Assembly (NCBI RefSeq): GCF_023856365.1
Contig: NW_026042712.1
Coordinates: 1 to 64,000 of the forward strand
Direction: 5' to 3'
Source of the DNA: Brienomyrus brachyistius
Lineage: Eukaryota; Chordata; Actinopteri; Osteoglossiformes; Mormyridae
DNA: 64,000 nt
Position numbers and translations under genes: made by a program. Positions 57,852-64,000 of the stretch are shown here, piece after piece; position 1 is the first letter of the stretch, and every line of letters starts with the position of its first letter. The notes beneath the pieces are model-generated. The model saw nothing but the letters and a program-made list of their open reading frames with translations. It was not told where the DNA came from and did no database searches.

Positions 57852-58959
57852 TTATTTTTATTTCTATAGCACATTTAAAAACAATCTATGTTGTGCCAAA
57901 GTGCTGTAGGTCAAAATAATATAAATATATAGTAAAAGTAGAGACATTGGCCAATGTTACACAATGTTACACAAAAAATAATCAGAATCAGACTGTGGTT
58001 TATTGCCAAGTAGGTTGACCCTACAAGGAATTCTTTTTGGTATAATGGTGCTCCATGGAAAAACAAGACTAAGCAACAACCAAGTTCAAAAAACAGTGCA
58101 AAAGTTATACAATAATCTAGTAATAAATATAAAATCACTATAAATGTTAAATACATGATGTGCAAAGCAGAATAGTCAGATTAAATAGATAAATAAAATG
58201 TGTTCCTGTGTGTGCAGGGTCAGTACAGAGATGCATCTAATAAGAAGCGGTGTAAGGCTGAATTAGCTCCGAGACGGACTGGGGACCTATGCCATGTATC
58301 GCCTTAGAAAGAAATAAGAAATCTTTAAACTGTATTCTCAGAAATTCTCAAAACTTAACAGGTAGCCAATGCAATGTAGCCAACACAGGGGAAATTTGGT
58401 GTCTAATTTTTGTTGAGAGCCTGGTAGCACCGTTTTGAACAAGGAGTAGTCAGAATAAAGATGCTTCTGGTAAACCTGGGTACAGAGAACGGCAGTAACC
58501 CAATCAGGATAAAAGCAGGAGTAACTCTCCAGGTCTTTGGCTGAAAGGTGTGGTTTAAGCCAGGCTATTGAACTCAGCTGACAGAAACACCCCTTCACAA
58601 CAGCATTTATTTGTTTATCAAACTCAGTGATGAATCAAAGATGACACCAAGATTTTTATTATGTGACTGGAGGTTTTCTGAATGAGGCCCTAATTGTTCT
58701 CTGAGATCATGAACAGTGACCAAAACTCATTACCTCTGTCTTGTTTTCATTAATCTGGACGAAAGTCATTGCTGTCCTGTTCTTAATATCCTCCAGACAG
58801 TTAGAAAGGGCCACCAGAGAGCAGCAGTCACCAGGTTTTAATGGCAGATATGGCTGCGTATCACCAGCATAGCAATGATATTTTACATAATAACGTTCAC
58901 AAATAGAGCGCAAAGGAAACATGTATAGAGGGAATATGAGAGGGCCTGTATCACAGGAC
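57852..58959 (-). mobile_element. L2-like LINE reverse-transcriptase scrap, unit 3
   Basis: Copy of the unit-1 scrap. It shares the unit-1 P-Y variant next to the Y-A-G-D motif, one of the markers that place the 3' half of unit 3 with unit 1. Confidence 0.7.
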
Positions 58960-59328
58960 TGGATATGTTTACAAGTAAGGCCATAGTACTGAAGGGGTGT
59001 GGCCATCCCACACAGTGACAAGCCCATTCATTCACCTCATCTAGGCCTTTTACTAGGGATTTAAGGTCCTGGTTTTCCTCTCAGACCCTAGAACACACTG
59101 CCAGGCTCAGATTCCCGATCCCACATCCTGCTGAAGCCCTTCCCAAGATCAGACACTAGTTTTGTTTTCCTTGTTCTTATAGTAAAATGATGGTCTTTGA
59201 CTTTTATACATCATCACTGTTCTGTTAATTACACATGACCTAATCTAAGTATTACACAAACCAAGCATAATTACTTAGAGATGTCATAAGATGGAAAATC
59301 CTTATTCAGTTAATTATTTTCCCCACAG

Positions 59329-59642
59329 GTGCTGACAGTGTGTCTACAGTGAAATGGGCCTGTGTACAGAGAGGATGATCTGTAACAATCCCATGTTCCT
59401 ATGGTGACAGATATAAAACTCATGTGAAATACTGGTGCAGAGGGTATAATGTGAGGTCATGTACTCCCATAGTACACACTGACTCTCCACAGGAGGGTAA
59501 AGTGTGAGTCAGAGATGATCCTGACCAGCGAGTCTTCACTGTGACCATCAACAATCTGACAGCTGAGGACTCCGATCGGTACTGGTGTGGTGTGAAGATC
59601 AGTGGAGCCTTTCTGATCAGGTTAATCTGTCAGTCACTGATG
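59329..59642 (+). pseudogene. Ig V-type exon 1 of CD300/pIgR-like receptor, unit 3
   Basis: Matches the unit-1 exon, with TGA codons at 59376 and 59505 and the same frameshift at the end. Confidence 0.85.
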
Positions 59643-59995
59643 GTAAGATGTCTGTACTGCAGACTGTAGCCAATGAGATGCACAGTATGTAACATGTCAC
59701 TGAGTCAAAAAGGAAGGACCTTAACACAAACACTGATGAAAAAAATGTTTTAATATTTTAAAAATCTGCATTTTAATTTAATTCAATATGATAAACGAGA
59801 CTTGGAAGAAGTAACAGTGTCAGCTAAATCGGGCGACTTCATGAGGTTAAATATGATAAGCAATATGTTAAAAAATGTCAGTTTATTGGCCAAACATTTA
59901 CATACAGTATGTATGTTGTAATGGGCTGATATTCATAAACATTTCATTGCTGTGGAAATCGTTGAGTGTTTTACCTGTGTGTTGAAGTCCTCCAG

Positions 59996-60276
59996 GGCTG
60001 TCAGTGGACAAACAGGAGGTGACGGGTGTGGATGGAGACAGTGTCAGTGTTACTATGGAAACAACAAAAGACAAAGGATGTGGTGTAAGATTGGGGGCTC
60101 CTGTGCATCAGAGAGATCAGTGAGTTTGCATGGGAGGCCTGTCCTGATCAGGGATGACACAGAAAATAAAACCTTCATTGTGACAATGAGTGGGCTGGAG
60201 AGGAAGGACACTGGCTGGTATTGGTGGCTGGTTGTGGAATCCTGCAGATTCCAGTTCATATTACTGTTAAACATAA
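59996..60276 (+). pseudogene. Ig V-type exon 2 of CD300/pIgR-like receptor, unit 3
   Basis: Shares both the early frameshift and the later loss of the canonical Cys with unit 1. Confidence 0.8.
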
Positions 60277-60446
60277 GTAATTGATTTAAATCTGCCTGTG
60301 AATTATTTATGCTTGAATATAAATAGATACATACTAATCAACCCAGCAGTTTCACTCACGAAGGGGTTTGTGCTTCTTTGTGGGGATAATCCCCTATTTA
60401 TCAGCTGTTGTGAAACAGAGTTATTTATTGGGATTATTGTTTCAAT

Positions 60447-61164
60447 GATAGTGGCACGGTGGTCCAGTAGGCGGCGCTGTTGCTTCACGCCTCCATGTTT
60501 AGGGGTTTGAATCTGGCTTCTGCTCTGTCTGTGTGGAGTCTGCATGTTCTCCACATGCTGTGTGGGTTTCCTCCAACAATCCAAAAACGCACAGTCAGGC
60601 TAATTGGTGTCTTTAATATTGAATGTGTGTCTTCTAGTTTATGATCAGTCTGTAATATGACAAAAATCACAGCATTTTCCACAGACATACAGCCAGTCAC
60701 TTGTTATGTATACAAATCCAGACAAATCCATGTAGCTTGCAACATAATTCAGGCATTTTTTCATCTTTGTGAGGATGAATTGTTACTAATGGTGTGCAGA
60801 CTGACTAACATGTCTGTAGGTGGTTTTTCATTGCAGCGTAGACCAGTGTTACAATTGTACTCTGTAATATCTGTTCCAGTGCTGCATCCATCCATTGTCT
60901 GAAACTGCTTGTCTAATTCAGGGTCCCTATGGGCGCAAGGCAGGGAACGTCCCATGACAGGGTGCCAACCAATTGCAGGACACGCTCACACTCCATTCCC
61001 TCGCACAAGCACACCTACCGGCAATTTGACAACTCCAATTAGCCTCAGCATGTTTTTGGACTGTGGGGGGAAATCAGAGTCCCTGGAAGGAACCCCACAA
61101 TGACACAGGGGGAGCATGCAAACTCCATACACACGGAACTCCAGCGAAGACTTGAGTACACGTG
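60447..61164 (+). repeat. SINE-like and common fish repeats, unit 3
   Basis: Copy of the unit-1 pair of repeats, almost unchanged. Confidence 0.75.
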
Positions 61165-61824
61165 CCAGAGGAGTGAGGCGACAGTGCAAACCCTGCTTTT
61201 TATTAACTATCCTTTCTCCTGTTTCCACTGCTCTCCTTTTCTCTGCACATGATGAAGAAGGAGGGGATAATGAAAAACGGAGGTAAGCATTCAGCAGCAT
61301 TTACAGTAGTGTGGGGGTCCAGCTAGCAGCATTTACCTGATCACACAGTAATGGGAAACTGTCATTTTAATTTTAAGAGAAAAAAATATTTTTTATTTGA
61401 TTTTCTTAATAATAAACTTGAGATCCCATCCCATCCAGGGTGAGCCCTTGCCTTCTGCCCTGTGCTGCTGGGGAATGACTGCAGGCCTGTTTTTACAAAA
61501 TAGTGTAACATGTTGTGTGATAATCTCTAGCTATTTTCATGCTCTTTGTTAATGTCTCCTGTTCCTCACATGTGTCCTGTGTAATAGTACCGATGTGGCT
61601 GTACCGTGTTTCTATAAAGCATGTAAGACTTTACTGTTCACATCCACCCTCTTATTCAGCTCTTTGGTCCAGCTGGCTCTGTATGTAGGACTGAGCTGAT
61701 CGGTGCTGCTGTCGATTATCAAGGTGGTTTTACTTCAGTCAGAACAGATTCACTGTTTTGTTCTTCAGGTTTAAATGTGATATGTGTGACTGACAGACAC
61801 ACTGGTGTATTATATGTCTCACAG

Positions 61825-62026
61825 GTGGGAGCAGGTTCTGGATGCTGTACTGAAAGCTGGGACTGGTGTGTTTTACCTGATTTGCACCATCATCACCATT
61901 CAGCTGCACTGGACCTCCTGTAGAAAGCGGGAACCAATCAGAGAGAAGCAGAGGGTCTCCCTGGATCAGAGGAAGCTGGCAGAGGAGATGACCTTCGTGG
62001 AGCAGAATGAGTCAGACGAGCTGTAA
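61825..62026 (+). pseudogene. Membrane-span and cytoplasmic-tail exon, unit 3
   Basis: Identical at the protein level to the unit-1 exon. Confidence 0.5.
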
Positions 62027-62571
62027 AATAAACGGTTATGCTAACTGCAGTGAAGCCTCTCTCACTCGGCCCTGCTCAGTCTGTACAGTCATAGCATGAG
62101 AGTCAGTTAAACACAGAGGGGATGATTATCTGCTGGCAACCTGTACAACCACGTATTGGCCACTTATTCACAAGTGCTTTGCTGCCACCTGCTGGTTAAT
62201 GTTTAATAATCGTTATCTTGTGAAGGTAAGACTGGTTTTTATTAAATTGTCTCTTGATTCTGAAAAAATATGGTACTATGCAAAAGTCTTGGGCCATCAA
62301 AGAAAACGTTTAATGCTATTTAATTGGGTTGTGTATATTTGCTCAGAACAAAAACACAATTATCATAAAAATATATGCAAATTAAAAGTGACACAATAAA
62401 AACTAACAAGAATTTCTTCTTTTCTCCATAAAGTTACTGATGCCTTGTTGGATCGCTAGATGAACCACGCTTTGGATCCTAAACCTCTCCTCAGGGGCAC
62501 CCCAGCCATTCCATGTATTTGTTAAATTCTGCCACCAGCTCACTTAATTAATTAATTTAATTAAACAAATG

Positions 62572-62838
62572 TGTCATGCCCGGCTCGTCCGCTCCTCCTG
62601 TGTGCCACGCCCCCTGATTACCCACGTGTTTTCTCCCGATTGTACCCAGCTGTATCTAGTTAATTTGCTCAGTCCTGTGTATTTCAGTCCGTGTCTTACC
62701 CGAGTCCTTTGTCCGTCATTGATGTCAGTTGATGTTCGTGCCCTCGTCCCTGAGATTAAACCCCTCGTTTGCCCTGATTCTCGGCTGTCTGCCTGCTTCT
62801 TACCCGCCTGCCCGCGATCGCTGCCGTCTCCCGTGACA
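62572..62838 (+). mobile_element. Solo LTR, unit 3
   Basis: Same insertion, 267 bp, with AAATG on both sides. Confidence 0.85.
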
Positions 62839-63144
62839 AAATGTTAATGATGCATTGATTAGCCATAGGAGTTGTGTTATAAAAAGATATAGGTCTATTG
62901 GATGGTTGGTGCAAATGTTTTACTAACTTTAGAAGAGATTTTGAAATGACTGGGCTGCCACACTTTGACGGACAAAATATTATAATTCTAGACCAAGATG
63001 AAGATCATTTGAACATCATTTTCTTCGACAGCCCAAGACTTTTGTACAGTTTTGTATGTGTCTTTTATACTGGTCATAATTTGTTTAAATACATGATTAA
63101 TAAATTGATACTTTACAAAACATTTCATATTTTTCTGAAATTGG

Positions 63145-63305
63145 TAATTATTAAAAATGAATTTCACAAACTTAAATGGTTTGGCTGCGATGGGCTGGCC
63201 CCCCATCCAGGGTTGTTCCCGTGCCCATTGCTTCCGGGATAGGCTCCGGACCCCCCACGACCCAGTAGGATAAGCGGTTTGGAAAATGGATGGATGGATG
63301 GAGGG
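63145..63305. repeat. Single copy of the 161-bp segment, unit 3
   Basis: Only one copy stands here, followed directly by the sequence that follows the second copy in units 1 and 2. Confidence 0.9.
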
Positions 63306-63391
63306 ATAAATGGTTTGGAGTTTTTAGGTCACCCCTCCTCGTCAGAGCCCACCAATCAGGGACTCTTTAAAAGAGTGATGTAATCGGGAAC

Positions 63392-63659
63392 GCCCACTTT
63401 TCAATCTGCAGTACAAATACACCAGCTTGTCTCTGCTAACAACAGCCTGTGAATGTCAGTTAAGGAGGAAACAGTACCACATACATATTGGCCAACATCA
63501 AATGAAAATGTAACACACGAAAACAGGACTGCCCACTTATCACTCTGCGTAAAATCACACCAGCTTGTCTGAGCTGACAGCAGCCTCACATATCAGCTAA
63601 GGAGGAAGACGGCATATCAAAAGTAAAAAGAAAGACACCATCAAATGAAAATATCCCTG
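63392..63659. repeat. 139-bp imperfect tandem duplication, unit 3
   Basis: Copies at 63392-63530 and 63531-63659, nearly identical to unit 1. Confidence 0.75.
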
Positions 63660-64000
63660 TGTGATCTATTGGTTTCTGCTTTCACTCCCATTAAATGACA
63701 GTAAGTCTAGTTGGTGTCCGTGGTACTGAAAACCTGGATCAGTAAATTCCAAATGAAACTTCTTTACCTGATTTAACTGTAACTCACTTATTTTGTTGGC
63801 AATGATGCTTTGTTGAGTCTAGAAAGGCGCAAAGTGGGTTTCAGATAAATTAAATGAAGTAGTTTTGCTTAAAAACCAAAAAGCTTTGAACAATCAGTTC
63901 AGCTTTGGACTGTAGTGCTTCACAAAAGTAAAATCCATCCAGTTAAATCTCTTTATCCCCAAGTCAAGAAGATATCAAATGCAGAAGCACATTGTGGGAG

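Larger units (their letters stand above)
45508..64000. repeat. Tandem macro-repeat, unit 3 (partial)
   Basis: Third copy, cut by the window end at the equivalent of unit-1 position 19127. It has the piggyBac-like element but not the LTR retrotransposon. It lacks the segment equal to unit-1 7183-10350 (junction at 55384/55385) and one copy of a 161-bp tandem duplication. It keeps about 149 bp (47907-48055) that units 1 and 2 lack. Its first ~4 kb holds many one-base losses relative to both other units. Confidence 0.97.

Overview
The window looks like a ray-finned (teleost-type) fish genome. The evidence is spliced immunoglobulin-superfamily exons of the CD300/CMRF35/pIgR-like type, Tc1-like, piggyBac-like, L2-like LINE and Gypsy/Gmr1-like mobile-element relics, and the common fish repeat ending in (ATGG)n. 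The species cannot be told from the sequence. No rRNA, tRNA or bacterial-type feature was seen.

The main structure is a tandem macro-repeat. Unit 1 (1-19675), unit 2 (19676-45507) and unit 3 (45508 to the window end, cut at the equivalent of unit-1 position 19127) are near-identical copies of one ~19.7 kb block in the same orientation. Each block reads: signal-peptide exon; an inverted broken copy of that exon; a LINE scrap; a pair of GTGGGGACT-type fish repeats with CA microsatellites; a CCAAT-rich promoter-like stretch with a tiny candidate first exon; a candidate minus-strand exon; a GC-rich block; a degraded Tc1-like element and a LINE 3' end (lost from unit 3); a decayed minus-strand gag-protease relic; a minus-strand L2-like reverse-transcriptase scrap; two Ig V-type exons; SINE-like repeats; a membrane-span/tail exon; a solo LTR; and short tandem duplications.

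The receptor gene looks dead in all copies. The first Ig exon carries the same two in-frame TGA codons and a frameshift in every unit. The second Ig exon is frameshifted in every unit and has also lost its conserved Cys in units 1 and 3. Exon phases and splice sites are otherwise preserved, so a once-functional gene was amplified as a pseudogene, or lost function before or during the amplification.

The units differ by clean structural events. Unit 2 alone carries a 3.8 kb LTR retrotransposon (21718-25539) with 5-bp target duplications and two 794-bp LTRs that differ at one site by eye. Its gag has a SCAN-like capsid segment, and its RNase H sits at the 3' end next to the polypurine tract; both point to the Gmr1-like lineage, with integrase and reverse transcriptase deleted. 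Units 2 and 3 share a 2.56 kb palindromic piggyBac-like element that unit 1 lacks. Unit 3 lacks 3.2 kb present in units 1 and 2. Single-base markers show unit 3 is unit-2-like in its 5' half and unit-1-like in its 3' half, so the array evolved by unequal crossover or gene conversion.

Protein-coding content that may still matter: the gag-protease frame of the unit-2 retrotransposon, and an unidentified minus-strand exon (4491-4696 and its copies) whose between-copy differences are mostly synonymous. Everything else is repeat, relic or featureless AT-rich spacer.
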